Assembly (NCBI GenBank): GCA_026874595.1
Contig: CM049308.1
Location: 44,523,327-44,587,326 of the forward strand
Direction of reading: 5' to 3'
Length of the DNA stretch: 64,000 nt
Source of the DNA: Sipunculus nudus
Taxonomy: Eukaryota > Annelida > Sipuncula > Golfingiida > Sipunculidae
The position numbers and the translations under genes are program-made. Under the pieces are notes generated by a model, which saw only the letters and a program-made list of their open reading frames with translations, was not told the origin of the DNA and searched no databases. This document shows, in pieces, positions 10,207-21,300 of this stretch. Position 1 is the first letter of the stretch, and each line of letters begins with the position of its first letter.

Positions 10207-11105
10207 TGCACGAGCCGGGTAAACACGATATTTCTCAAAAAATGAACACTGGGTTCAACTACAACACATACACCATCCGGTGCGCCTTGGGCTTCTAAGC
10301 TGATGGTTATTCCAGAACGCGCTTGGATCTCTATCATTTCCAGTAAATTCACAGACCATTCACGTACAGGTGGTTTGTTTGACATACTGACTTTTTCTTC
10401 TTGCCAGATAACACACTGATCGTAAAAGTCAATTAACATTCCAACAGAATCCAGCAAGTCAGTTCCTACAAGGCAGTCATATGGGAAGTTTTTGGCTACC
10501 TGGGCGGTGTGTATGACTTTAGGGCCAGCGATTTCGAGTTCAATCGACACCTGTCCTATAATGTTTATTTGGTCCCCGGTAGCTGACACGATGGGCCCAC
10601 CCGCGGCGGGGAGTATTTCGGCGACACCCATTTCGGTAAGCAATGTGTGATTTACTATAGTTATTCCCGCACCAGTATCCACAAGAACAGTAACGGGCAC
10701 GCCATTCACTTTTCCGGGGACTCTGACCCCATGCGACCTTACGGGCGGTGAACATAGAGCAACATGCGCGGCAGGAAGACGGTTTGAGTTTATAACTGAA
10801 TTTGACAGACTTACCGGGGTTGGCTCTTCACTGGCATCTTGACAGTGCGATTGACATTCAGCTGTTGATTGATTGTTCACACCGAAATGTATACAGGTAA
10901 CGTCCTCTGCGGTTGTAAAACAGGCGTTTGAACCGTTGGGCTCTTCTCTAACGAGATCTGTCGTACTATTTTCGGTAAATCCGTAGCGTTCATCACGAAT
11001 ACAAGCAACACGATTTGGAGGATTTCCGGTAGCGGCCCCTTCACCTCCAGTGGAAGAGGCGTAAATTAGTTTTTTGAGTGTCACTGCGGCCATGTTTTTC
11101 TTCAC
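10203..11105 (-). CDS. Gypsy aspartic protease region
   Basis: The 300-residue frame has the retropepsin active site VLVDTGAGITIV with DTGA at 143-146, and a CLVGTDLLDS motif near residue 210 that fits the second half of the fold. The first 110 residues are low-complexity linker. It overlaps gag by 65 nt in a frame shifted by +1 relative to gag (the two starts are 817 nt apart, remainder 1), so a programmed +1 shift or an indel would connect them. The enzyme would cut the Gag-Pol polyprotein inside the particle. Confidence 0.85.
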   Translation of the reverse strand: MKKNMAAVTLKKLIYASSTGGEGAATGNPPNRVACIRDERYGFTENSTTDLVREEPNGSNACFTTAEDVTCIHFGVNNQSTAECQSHCQDASEEPTPVSLSNSVINSNRLPAAHVALCSPPVRSHGVRVPGKVNGVPVTVLVDTGAGITIVNHTLLTEMGVAEILPAAGGPIVSATGDQINIIGQVSIELEIAGPKVIHTAQVAKNFPYDCLVGTDLLDSVGMLIDFYDQCVIWQEEKVSMSNKPPVREWSVNLLEMIEIQARSGITISLEAQGAPDGVCVVVEPSVHFLRNIVFTRLVH

Positions 11106-11922
11106 ATCGCGGCTCGATGTGCCCTACGCGTCTGCACCAGTTGCAGATGGGCTGTCCATCTGTAGTCCTTAGATTACGCCCATATGTGCGGCGCTCAGGT
11201 GCTTGCCTAAAGTTATCAGCAGCAGGCCGAGGTGCGCGGTTATATCTCTCTGGTGGTTTTTGGTCGATTTTACGGGCAAGTTGGTCTAACTTTTCGGTTA
11301 GTGAGTTAAACAACGTGTGGATACTACCCGCAGCTGCAGCCTCGCCCTGAACACTGTTGCAAGGGATGGGTCCGCTTACAAGTTGTTCGTGACACTCTTC
11401 TCTTTTAGCCACGCAGAAAGCTTGTTCGAAAGCCACTGGGTCTGCTAACATCACGTATCTACGTAATTCCGGGCGCATTCCTTGCAGGAAATGTTCGCGT
11501 GTAAGTTTATCTTGCACGTCCTTGTGCATTCCTGCGTGTGCACGACGAGCGAGGGACAGAATGGCTTGACTGAAATCGTCCACCGACTCACCTGTCAACT
11601 GTTTCCTCTGAAATAATTCCGCATAGTGTAGTCTTTGCTGCTCCTCCGGCATAAACCTGTTGCGTAAGGCAGCGCATAGTTCACTGTTGTTCTGCTTGAT
11701 AGTGTCCGTTAAGTCCTCATAAGCATCGGCCGCACGACCTCGAAGGAATACTGGCAGTACATCCAGTTTCCGGGACTCATCCCAGGTGCTGGCTTTAGCT
11801 ATTGGCTCGAATGACTTAAGCCAGGAGACAATATCTTCTTGTGGTTCTCGATGGAACCGCGCTGGAGTGACGAGTCCACCAACCTGAGCCATTTGACTTG
11901 ACTCGCTTTGCGTCAGTGGCAT
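11041..11922 (-). CDS. gag: Gypsy Gag (capsid and nucleocapsid)
   Basis: The frame is intact at 293 residues. Residues 20-180 have the retrotransposon Gag capsid pattern (WLKSFEPIAKAS... FLRGRAADAYEDL... RFMPEEQQRLHYAELF). A zinc knuckle C260-x2-C263-x4-H268-x4-C273 (CNWCRRVGHIEPRC) lies near the end, preceded by a basic RYNRAPRP region. It would form the particle and bind the RNA. The start codon lies about 50 nt inside the 5' LTR edge, normal for a short leader. This is the best-preserved protein of the element. Confidence 0.88.
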   Translation of the reverse strand: MPLTQSESSQMAQVGGLVTPARFHREPQEDIVSWLKSFEPIAKASTWDESRKLDVLPVFLRGRAADAYEDLTDTIKQNNSELCAALRNRFMPEEQQRLHYAELFQRKQLTGESVDDFSQAILSLARRAHAGMHKDVQDKLTREHFLQGMRPELRRYVMLADPVAFEQAFCVAKREECHEQLVSGPIPCNSVQGEAAAAGSIHTLFNSLTEKLDQLARKIDQKPPERYNRAPRPAADNFRQAPERRTYGRNLRTTDGQPICNWCRRVGHIEPRCEEKHGRSDTQKTNLRLFHWR

Positions 11923-11953
11923 TACTCCGTGAAGTGGCGAACTTCCTAAATCC

Positions 11954-11971
11954 CTCTTCTGAACACCAATT
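11954..11971 (-). promoter_or_regulatory. Primer-binding site of the Gypsy element
   Basis: Directly inside the 5' LTR the minus strand reads AATTGGTGTTCAGAAGAGGG. The TGGTGTTCAGAAG core is the expected place for a tRNA 3' end to pair. The matching tRNA was not identified. Confidence 0.5.
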
Positions 11972-12784
11972 TGTCAGGGGTTGCCGACTCGCAGGTTCTC
12001 TCATGAAAACTCGAACTCCAGACAGACGTTAAGACGATGTTTAATCAATATATTAAAGCCGTACAGGTTCGCACCATGCACATACACTAAAATATATTAA
12101 AACAGCAGGCTACTGGAGACTGACTACCAGGTGCCCTCCCTCAATACTTATACTATCCAGAGGCCCGAGTGAGGACCTGAACGAAACAAGGGCTACAAGG
12201 CTGATGCTGGTACCGTTATCTGTCCACTACATAGTAAATGTGTGTTTCCTGTCTGCTCTTAAAATGCCTATTAAGCAAAGACTATTATAATTTCAACAAT
12301 AAATATTACCTTCCCAGATTGCTCAAGGAACACTTAATCAGTGATACTAATTGTGACGTAATCGCGATTTAGGGTTAAATAGTAATGAGGAATAAACTTA
12401 GATTATACTTTGTTGATTTTAATTTATCAATTGGAAAATGATTAATAACTGGAAATCTAAATAAGGTAAGGTATCATGACATATATGTACTTACAGGGAA
12501 CAAAGAGGCCCACCTGATACTATATTATTCTAAGAAATATAAATTAGGACCTGCTTGCAAATAAAGAAATATACTTTGACAGGAAACACTCTATATATAT
12601 ATCCATATGGGATACTGAGCATTGCCGTCGGGAGCCATCAGTGTCAGCGCGCAGGCGCTGGGCTGGTGGCATCGCCTGGCCGCTTACGCAACAGGCCGGG
12701 GCGACAGGGACCAGAGCTAATTGATAACGGCTGGACGTCAAGTGTACGCCGAGACCTGGGTGTACGAGTGCGTACTCTGTAACA
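11972..12784 (-). repeat. Gypsy LTR (5' LTR in element direction)
   Basis: Near-identical partner of 5587-6405. It should contain the promoter and polyadenylation signals of the element; no TATA box can be assigned confidently because of many AT motifs. Confidence 0.92.
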
Positions 12785-13189
12785 ATAAATATATATTATA
12801 TATTTGTATAATAAATAGCACGTTAAACTGTCTGCACTCAACTGTGAGTCAAAGTTTTCTGACAGACAGATAGACAGATAAATAATATTACATGCAAGTC
12901 TGAACCAAATAATAAAAATGCACAACACTCTGATCCCGGCACAACCTGTGGAAACACTGGACACTGGCTTAGCTATACTGGACACTTGCTTATCTATGCA
13001 AGCACAGATTTCTTGCAGTCCAGGGCCTGAGTTCAGGCAGGAGAGCGCTGGACACCAGTGACACAGCAGGTTGATCACTTGATTAGATAATAATGAGGTG
13101 TGGCTAATTACCATATGTCTTCAGGGAGTAAACAGAGTAGATTCTGTCAGGCAAACCAAGGGTGTGAGTGTTTGGCCTTTAAGCATCCA
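12785..13189. other. Unassigned spacer between the Gypsy LTR and the DIRS right half
   Basis: It contains imperfect GACA/GATA runs near 12860 and repeated TGGACAC motifs near 12955-13050. No coding potential is recognised. Confidence 0.5.
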
Positions 13190-13924
13190 GACTACACTTT
13201 AGAAAATATGCTAGTAGTAACGGGTGGTGCTGTCACCATAAGGACAGTGCTATTTGAAACCAACTGTTGACCTGTTTGCCTCTAGGCTTAATAAACAACT
13301 GGACACCTTTGTCTCACGGACACCCCAGCCTGGTGCACTATTTACAGATACTTTCAGTCACTCATGGACTGATATACTTTTCTATGCATTTCTATGTTTC
13401 AGTTTAATACATCAAATGGTTCAGAAGATAGAGTCCGACAAAGCAGAGGGCCTGCTTATAATTCCAAATTGGCCAACCCAGTCATGGTACCCATCCGTCA
13501 TGAGACTGCTTACAGATTACCCGATTCTGTTACCAGCACTTTTAGCATGAAGCTTGTCCGGGAAAATTTCAGACAGAAAGAATTTTCAAGCAAAGTTAAT
13601 CAACTCATCCTATCAAGTTGGAGACCCTTAACCCAAAAGCAGTATGACACATATCTTTGAAGATGGGAAATGTACTGTGCTTCAAGGGATGTTAATCCCT
13701 TTTTGCCATATATAAAATATGTTTTGGATTTCTTAGCTGAACTTTATACTGCAGGTTCAGGATACAGTGCTACTAACACTGCCCGCAGTGCTTTATCTTC
13801 TGGGATTAGTCTCGGTGATGGGAGGACCCTAGGGGGCCATCCAGATGTGACGCGGCTCCTCAAAGGAATCTTCAACAAGCGGCCCTCATTGCCTCGCTAT
13901 GCCTCTCATGTGACTCAGGAGTGA
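13190..13924 (+). pseudogene. DIRS polymerase tail and tyrosine recombinase N-terminus
   Basis: 13254-13550 encodes KPTVDLFASRLNKQLDTFVS and IPNWPTQSWYP, the conserved segment after RNase H in DIRS elements. The frame at 13394-13924 then encodes an N-terminal recombinase (SAM-like) domain with SSWRPLTQKQYDTYL, an in-frame TGA at 13658, and RWEMYCASRDVNPFLPYIKYVL onwards to RPSLPRYASHVTQE. The frame stops there, so the catalytic half with the R-H-R-Y residues is absent. This looks like a deletion joining the recombinase directly to the terminal repeat. Confidence 0.75.
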
Positions 13925-13942
13925 CTGACAGATGTGAGGTAG

Positions 13943-14232
13943 AATTGAAAATTAAATGAGCCTTACCTGTAAGGTGAAGTTTAATTGAAGTTCTGCCGAT
14001 CTTATGTCAGGAACGAAGCAGTCACATGCCCAGCCCTTTATACTGGGATACCAACCCGGTTAACTTGTGGTTAACTTTAACGTTAACAAAATTTCTTGAG
14101 TCCATTCATGCGTTAAAGTCTGACCAGCAGCTTGGCTTCATCATCTCATGTGACTCCTTCGTTCCTGACAGAAGATCGGCAGAACTTCAATTAAACTTCA
14201 CCTTACAGGTAAGGCTCGCTTAATTTTCAATT
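13943..14232. repeat. DIRS right terminus with 86 bp inverted arms
   Basis: The arms 13943-14028 and 14147-14232 are reverse complements with about 4 mismatches in 86. Each includes CCTTACCTGTAAGGTGAAG and TTCTGCCGATCTT. The spacer, about 118 bp, contains the segment matching the left terminus at 103-136. Such self-complementary ends are typical of DIRS replication intermediates. Confidence 0.8.
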
Positions 14233-14677
14233 ATACTGGCATTAAGAGTGACTTCTATTTCATGTACAAAAATGTATAAACCTACAAACAAATTTTAGTC
14301 TATTTTGCCTACAGGTGGAGGATGTAACAAGAATTCCAAAGTTCCTGATGACACGTTAATGTCTGTAGGATATTCTCCCTCTCTTAAATACTTTATTCTC
14401 ATTTGTTAAACACATAAGTGTCCCTTGTGCAGCACTGTTATCTAAAATAAAAGAAAACCAAACGTTTAACTGAATTGATGTTCTTCTTGTTGTATTTTTA
14501 AACGGACGTATATTCTTTGACAACTTCTTTTTGTTTAACTGAGTCATATCTAGGAAATATCTCCTTGAAGGAGCTGTGAAAGAAGTTGGGCAGTCATGTG
14601 CACCCACAGTATTGCCAAACGACGACTGAAAGTCTCCGTATCGTAAAACTAACTTGGCTCAATTTAGATTTAAGGTG
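14233..14677. other. Intergenic stretch
   Basis: AT-rich sequence with no recognised gene or repeat. Confidence 0.5.
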
Positions 14678-16302
14678 TTTACCGTATTTGACGGAATAAG
14701 CCCCCCTACCTACATCTGCCAACTTCCAAAGTGCGTCACGATCCTCTAATTTAAAACTGCGACTTGTGTACACGTGTTTGACTTCACAGCACATTCAGGA
14801 CAATTCAGAAAAACAACGTTCTTTTAGCGATGGTTGTGTGAAGTTTTGAAAAATTACTAATCCAAGTGATACCGATTTGCAGACGATTTTAATTTGTATT
14901 GTATGAGCAAATTGTATGAATGACTGCAGTGCGAGATTTCCTTTGCAGGTGAAGAGGAAAAATAAGGTTGGTAATAAATGAACTCTTTAATAAAAGTCAC
15001 CGCCTAATAAGGTAGTAGAATATATAAAATGTTATTATAAAGGTATGTAAAACAGTATTTATTTGAAAGATGAAATAATATAATACGGGACGTCGGTACT
15101 CCGATTATGACAGACAACCTGCGCAAATACCTTTGGCAGCTGAGCCGATGTATGACATGGAATGGCATCGCCAATAATTGTTCTTTTTGTCCTTCATTGT
15201 GCATGATATTACATGCAGAGGTTTTTAAAAAAAGCTGAAATACTGGCCCTCAGATTACAGCGTATTTTATTAACTTCAGTGCGTATACGCACCAAATCCG
15301 GGGTTTTGTTTTAACATTGTGAGGAAATTCGTCCTATTTATGTTTCGCGGAAACACGGTCCCTTTCTTGAACTTTGTTGACCCGTTATAATACATTCATT
15401 TCTTGACGTAGTCCAATAATACAAGCTTGACAAACATTGAATTTCACGTCACCTGAGGAAAAGCTGCTTCATATTTATAATTATAACGCGCTTCTGGTTG
15501 TCTTGTAATCGAAGTGCCGTGTCAGTTTGCAAGCCAGCTGACAGCTCCGCATTCACTGGACTCATGAACATTTTACGCGGTAAATACGGCACCATATAAA
15601 AAAAATCACCCTTTTTTAAATATGCATATTACGTGCTATTGGATGGCATTTAGCCAAGTAGGCAAGTTCCCAGCATCCCTTGCGCGAGCGCTGTATTCGC
15701 ACAAATAAACACGGGGCTCTGGGATCTTGAGTACTTGGGAAAGCCCCCGCACGCTGTCAGCGACATCGACAAATATATCACTGCATGCATACATGTTTCA
15801 AGTGAATTGCCAACATATTTTTTGTGCAAAAAAGACATTAAAACATATATATTCAGGACTTGGAATTCCGTTTCGGTCTGTCAGTTCCGCGATTCCGTCC
15901 TAAATCGCGGAAAATCACTGGATCTACTGTTAGAAGGGCTTTCATATATTGATTCAGTTAAAATCTCTGTGTCAATGCGGCAAGGGCAAACCTTTTTTCA
16001 CCAATTATTTAACTCTGTGCACATGTAAATCTGATGTATAAACGAAAAATTAAAAAAAAAACAAAAAAAAAAACACCCATTGCAATGTTCTTTATTGAGT
16101 GTATATTACCACCATACGGACATGATCACCGACATTCACGGCGTCCAGTTCGACCGACGTAATAATGCTGATTGCCGCAAATTACCCTTTGCGGCCCTGA
16201 GGACGCAGAAAAACTTGTACCCGTGTATAAGACGGCCGCTCCTCTTTGCCAAAAATTTAAGGATAAAATTTATCGTCCTGTACAAGAGCAAATACGGTAA
16301 AT
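14678..16302. mobile_element. Possible TIR element with TTTACCGTATTTG ends
   Basis: The left end reads TTTACCGTATTTGACGG and the inverted right end TTTACCGTATTTGCTC. The match is only about 13 bp before diverging, and a further CGGTAAATACGG lies internally at 15579. The 97-residue frame 15735-16028 in the interior resembles nothing I know. The call is tentative. Confidence 0.35.
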
Positions 16303-16589
16303 ATATATATGTCATTGCATAATACATCCACATACTACCTTTATTCAGGTCATCCGATTAGCATTGCCACCCTGGGTCGGCCTTCACGGACACAGTCAGT
16401 CAATGTTCACTATGGAACACTTGACCACTGATTCTGGTGTGTGTAACTAATAGTATCATTATATTAGATGATAAAGCCTAACGAATAAAACTGGCGGTAA
16501 CTTTTAAGCTTGGCGGGGAGAAATGAAAGCATAACGTTGTCCCATGTTATATTGGCTAGGGAGAAAAGTGAGGTTAGGATGGCTCATCC

Positions 16590-16802
16590 ATTACACTCTT
16601 AGAAATAAGGGTTCAAAGGGGTTCTTTGGGGAACCCAGTAGTTCCAGGTGGAACCGTGGGGGTTCCATATGCATTAAACCGGGTCTTTGCAAATGATAGC
16701 GTTCTTCACAATAAGCAGGTTAGCAAGTTCCACAGCCACGTGAAGAACCCGTGAAGGGTTCTTCACGACGGCGTCGTATGACCTTTTGCACACGATACGC
16801 GA
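16590..16802. repeat. Palindrome-rich repeat end with GGGTTC motifs
   Basis: It starts TTACACTCTTAGAAATAAGG and contains the hairpin arms GTGAAGAACCC (16740-16750) and GGGTTCTTCAC (16756-16766), plus GGTTC...GGAACC pairs near 16618. This style of GGTTC-rich terminus occurs in widespread animal MITEs. The opposite end is not found nearby. Confidence 0.45.
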
Positions 16803-17384
16803 CACCCGTGTTTTCTTTGCGGCAAGAAGCTATATGTGGAAAGGGCACAGCACTGAAGAATATTTGGAAATAGGTAATTATAAGATCTTTTAACTAACGA
16901 AAACTATTTGATCTTGATTTATAGTTGATGGCAGCAGACCCGAAAAATTTAGTTGTCAGCAGGTTTATCTGCTGTACTGGCTGTGATTGCCTATCAGCTG
17001 TCCTGGGCAGCGCTGGCGACCGGTGACCTATATAAAACCAAGTGACAAGTGACAAGATGGACCCGTTCATAGAGGTGTCCTGCTCGAGTGATAAGCACAC
17101 GGCCTGCTTGTAGTGTGAAGATTCAGGAGGTCGGACCATGACAAGTTTATTGCTGGCTTTTGTAATTTCTGTTCGTATGACTATGACATTCTGTGTATAC
17201 AGTTAGTATAACTGAAGACCCAGCTTTAGCTGCTGTGCAGCGAATACCTCAAGAATACCAGCCCGTACAGACAACGTTCACCATGGACTTGTTCAACAGT
17301 CAGATGTTCGGAGATTAACACCATGATTGACCATCCGCCATCTTACAGCAGAAGACGATGTGACGATTATAAATGGTAAATATT
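16803..17384. other. Intergenic stretch
   Basis: No supported gene. The 81-codon minus frame at 16894-17139 has no recognisable domain. Confidence 0.5.
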
Positions 17385-17408
17385 TTACAAATTCACAGTA
17401 TATAATGT

Positions 17409-17470
<62 letters not shown>

Positions 17471-17510
17471 CATAATATACTGTGAATTTGGGAAATATTT
17501 ATCATTTATG
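17385..17510. repeat. Inverted repeat around an AT microsatellite
   Basis: The left arm, around ACAAATTCACAGTATATA (17379-17405), is mirrored by ATATACTGTGAATTTG (17475-17491). The AT array at 17412-17467 forms the centre. The whole could extrude as a cruciform. Confidence 0.65.
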
Positions 17511-17884
17511 ATATTTATCATTTATGATAGTGGCCAAACATATGACCGCTTTAAAATATTAACAGAACATAATTTATTCGAATTGTAATAGAAGTATTTA
17601 TCAAAGAAAATTTGGTTACAATAAACTACAAAAAAAGTAGTAATTTAAATTCTTCCAAAAAAATGTCTCAAATGTTTTTGTTTTAATACCACTAAACATT
17701 TTGGTTATTATAAAGACCCCTTCCCCTTGTGTCACATGTTCTGAAAAAATAGAAACATATTAATTATTGCAATATATATTATTTGAATGAATATACTATT
17801 TGTTATGCTGCCTTACATTTTTTCACATATATGTTAAATTTTATTTTGCGAAATGGCTTGGCCAAAGAACTCAAAGAATATGAT

Positions 17885-17950
17885 GCTGGGGCGTATCCAG
17901 AAACTCGCGAACGAGGGGGGGGGGGGGGAGGGGGCACTAATACTGGATGA

Positions 17951-17996
<46 letters not shown>

Positions 17997-18598
17997 TAAA
18001 TAATTATTACTAATGTTTTTTCTGCCTATGAAAAATATGATTATTTGTTTTTTTTTTTATATTTCACTGTTAAGAATTAAACGTGGGGGAAGGGGTTGTA
18101 AAGTCAATTACATGTACACAAGGGAGGGTATGGGAGGAGGTGTCCCGCTCCTATATTGAGATTATTTAAAAAATATGCAATGTAAAGACGACATTTTGAG
18201 GCACCTTTTACAATAAATATATGACGATCTTGTACCTAAACGAATATTCTCTTGAATGTGATTGCATAACGCTGACATACTCCAGAGCGTTGGGGTTCAC
18301 ATGTGGCCGGCTTTAATATTCATATTTTAATTAGGTTATAAACTGAAAAGTACATACATTCATTCGTTTGTAATATGTAATCCGCGTTATGACCCAAATC
18401 CCATTTTACAGAGCTGTTCATCAATATCCTAAATTTATGTATTAGAAAGTAATAAACTTTCTAAGAAAATTGCCAGGGAATAAAAATGATTTAAAAGATG
18501 AAAATTTATCACGAATAACTGGGGGAAAATAAGAGATTAAGTTATAGATGTTACAGCTCGACGGCAACCCCCCCCCCCCCCCTCTGAAACCGCCACTG
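17885..18598 (+). mobile_element. MITE family CAGTGGCGGATCC, copy B
   Basis: The left end is degraded (CTGGGGCGTATCCAG) and the right end is CCGCCACTG. It shares with copy C a CATGTGGCCGGCTTT segment and a GAGGC...CAATAAATATGACG type segment in the same order. It contains an AT array (17952-17994), a G-run near 17917 and a C-run near 18570. Confidence 0.6.
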
Positions 18599-19489
18599 TG
18601 ATGCATAGGAATGACGTTTTACAAAGTTGCTTCAAATTCATTCAAAAATAATCATCAATTTTCCAATATATTCCTGCTAGGATCTGCAATTTATTTTGAT
18701 CTCAGATTTATCTATTGTTTAACAAAAATGGTGCCATCTGAAACTTTAATTTTGTTTAATATTTACAGACTGCATTAGTTCATCATTCAGCATTTTGCCT
18801 TGGGAAATGAAGTCTTGTGTTTTCTGTTTCTGTCATCCTTCAGAGTTTGAATAAATGTAGCCAACATTTTTTTTTTAATTTTTGGGTATAATTATAAAGT
18901 CGAATCAAGGTTTATGCAGACAAATATTCATTACCTCTTTAGATTTAGAATACATTTCCCTAAAATGTCACAAACAGTTGTGTGAACGATAGACTAATAT
19001 CATATGGAGCTTCATGACCCATGGGCCACATATTTTCTTGTGATAAAGGCAAGATATACATCTAAATGAACACACTGATCTGTACATAACTCGATTGAAA
19101 AAAAAATGGTACAATTTACACCCGCCCAATCTAAATAAATATTGTTTTATATTTTCAGGATGAATGAAGACTCTTTGGCACAAGAAAGAGACCAATTATG
19201 AAGTATGAGGAGCTTGAGACAACGTGTTGAATTTCGTCATGGTGGTAGTATCAAAGCAAATTCTCTTACCAAGTGAAAATACATGCAGCAGAAAAACAAA
19301 AACAAAAACAAAAATTGCAGCAACACGAAAACCAGCTCTGAGCTGACTGTCATAAATATTTGTTAGCAATGTTTTATGATTATCTATAATAGGTTTCAGT
19401 TTTCCTAGATCCATATGACCAGCTTAATTATATTTTGGAAGTCATCTGAGCTTTGTTATAAAATGCAGATTTGGTACATATATTTTGTG
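18599..19489. other. Intergenic stretch
   Basis: AT-rich, no recognised gene or repeat. Confidence 0.5.
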
Positions 19490-19775
19490 TGTGAGGTCAG
19501 CGATAATTAATTTTGATGTCTAACAGTGAGTGAAGGCAGGCACATACTGAATTAAACCAACCAAATTTTCTCTTGATATCTAATAGGGAGTGATGGTAGG
19601 AATAATCACATCGAGTGTGAGGCCAGCCACATTTGCTGTTGATATTCAGCTGCGAGTGAAGGCATGCAGTCACATACTGAGTGAAACCTACCAAATTTCC
19701 TCTTGATATCTAATAGGAAGTGATGGTAGGCATATTCATATCGAGTGTGAAGCCAGCCACATTTGCTGTTTTTTT
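19490..19775 (+). repeat. Satellite patch, short diverged tandem units
   Basis: About four to five diverged half-units alternate GTGAGGCCAGCCACATTTG, TTGATATCTAATAGGG and GAGTGAAGGCAGGCACATA. The same motifs occur in inverted orientation in the larger array 43480-44312 (GACTGGCCTCACACACAT, TCTTCACTCGACATC). They therefore belong to one satellite family. Confidence 0.65.
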
Positions 19776-20862
19776 TTTTTATCTTATAGTGAGTGATTGT
19801 AGTCCCACATACGACGTATAGCCAAACTCATCATAGATTTGGTTAATATATTTATTTCTTTATTTAGGAATATGTTTAAGAATGCTTATAATCACACTGC
19901 AATTACACAGAGGTATCTCATTTTGAAACCATATTGTATTTTTCTCAATTTATTATACTTTAATCCATAGAACTTCGTAAAACTGCATAGCTTTATCATA
20001 TAGAGGAAAATTGTTTAATTTGAGAATGTCCCCATTCAGTCATTCAAAGAATAATATTACAAATACAGTATTTATTACAAGTAGAACTTTCAAGTCGAAT
20101 TCATTTAATTCATCTAATTATGTTGTCTTGTACAATTGATTATTTAATTTATCTCTCTTTGACAGATTCAGACTATTTAGGCAGTCGGTTGATGTTAACC
20201 TACGATCGATGTCCTTCGATATGCTGCCAAATCAACAAAGAGGCTGGTATAATTATCAGAACGGACAGCATTTACTCTCTTATTTATTTATCTTCGCTGA
20301 TAGTATTCACGAAGAATGTGGGTGCAGTGCCACGTCTATACGAATATGAAACTTGATGGCAGCTTATATTGCATACTATATGCCTTGAACTGGCCCAAGC
20401 ATGACCAACTGTCAAGATTTTTACAGTTTAAAGTGTTAAGCAAAATAGAAAACCCAGTTTTTTATTGAGGTACTGCAGCATAAACTTTGATGCACACTCG
20501 TATGACTTTACAAGAGGTAATAAAAATTTTAGGATTTCCGTAGTACTGTGTATTACCTTTATAAGAGTGATACTTAATGCTATATCCAAGTATTTGCATC
20601 TTCTGAACCGTATACAGATGTAGTATATGATTTGTCTTGTTTAAATTGGAATAAAGTTTATTTCCCTCTGTATTTTATTCTTGGTTTTTTCCCCACAGTT
20701 ACTCTCCATTTGACAGACACCGCCCCTCATTAAAGTGTTTTAATATCCAAGTGGAATGACATCAGTTAAGCGCGTACCTCCGCCAAGGAAATGCAATCCT
20801 ACAAGAGCCGCCCCTTGATCTACAGTCAATTTTAATAGGTCCTATCCTGTTTCGGTTAATTA

Positions 20863-20863
<1 letters not shown>

Positions 20864-20920
<57 letters not shown>
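20864..20920. repeat. AT microsatellite
   Basis: About 28 AT units. Confidence 0.9.
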
Positions 20921-20921
<1 letters not shown>

Positions 20922-21228
20922 AATAGTTTATATGTTTGCAGAACGAATCCAATAGTGCTCTCTCTATTAGCAGGATGCTAAGAGCTGGTACATAGTGATA
21001 ATTTATAAATAATAACATTCCAGAAGTCACAAAGGCTGAACAAAAGATCAGAAATCATTTCGAAATGCAGGCATAATCCTGATCCCCGAACATTCCCACC
21101 TGACCATGGCTGAGTGCATCAACACATGATTACATAACCGCACCAACCGTTGACAGATCACATCTGAAGATTGCGAATGCATGAAAACACGTGTTAATGT
21201 GTAACTGAACATTTTTGTAAGTTATCAC

Positions 21229-21300
21229 CATATATATATATATATATGTATATGTATATGTATATGTAAATGTATATATGTATATGTATATATATATATT
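21229..21300. repeat. Interrupted AT/GTATAT microsatellite
   Basis: AT units with repeated GTATATGTATAT interruptions. Confidence 0.85.

Larger units (their letters stand above)
5587..12784 (-). mobile_element. Ty3/Gypsy LTR retrotransposon with chromodomain, nearly complete
   Basis: The element is 7.2 kb, reads on the minus strand and is bounded by two LTRs of 819 and 813 bp starting TGTCAGGGG and ending GTAACA (plus-strand view). The coding order in element direction is gag, protease, RT-RNase H, integrase and chromodomain, which is the Ty3/Gypsy order. By eye the LTRs differ at roughly a dozen positions, so the insertion is fairly recent, yet the reading frames already carry frameshifts and a stop. 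Flanks are AT-rich (ATATAT before, ATAAAT after), so no clean target duplication can be called. It sits inside the larger insertion in the DIRS element. Confidence 0.9.
103..14232 (+). mobile_element. DIRS-like tyrosine-recombinase retrotransposon, interrupted and defective
   Basis: Positions 103-136 (GTCACATGAGATGATGAAG... GCTGCTGGTCAG) are the near-exact reverse complement of about 14119-14152, which gives inverted termini. Between them lie, in DIRS order, a gag-like region, an RT with YIDD, a polymerase tail starting near a VDLFASRLNK motif, and the N-terminal part of a tyrosine recombinase. DIRS elements copy through RNA and integrate with a tyrosine recombinase instead of a DDE integrase, so no LTRs are expected. 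The copy is interrupted by a MITE at 632-1682 and by a block of about 9.7 kb (roughly 3420-13180). Most of the RNase H and the catalytic recombinase are missing. It cannot be autonomous. Confidence 0.75.
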
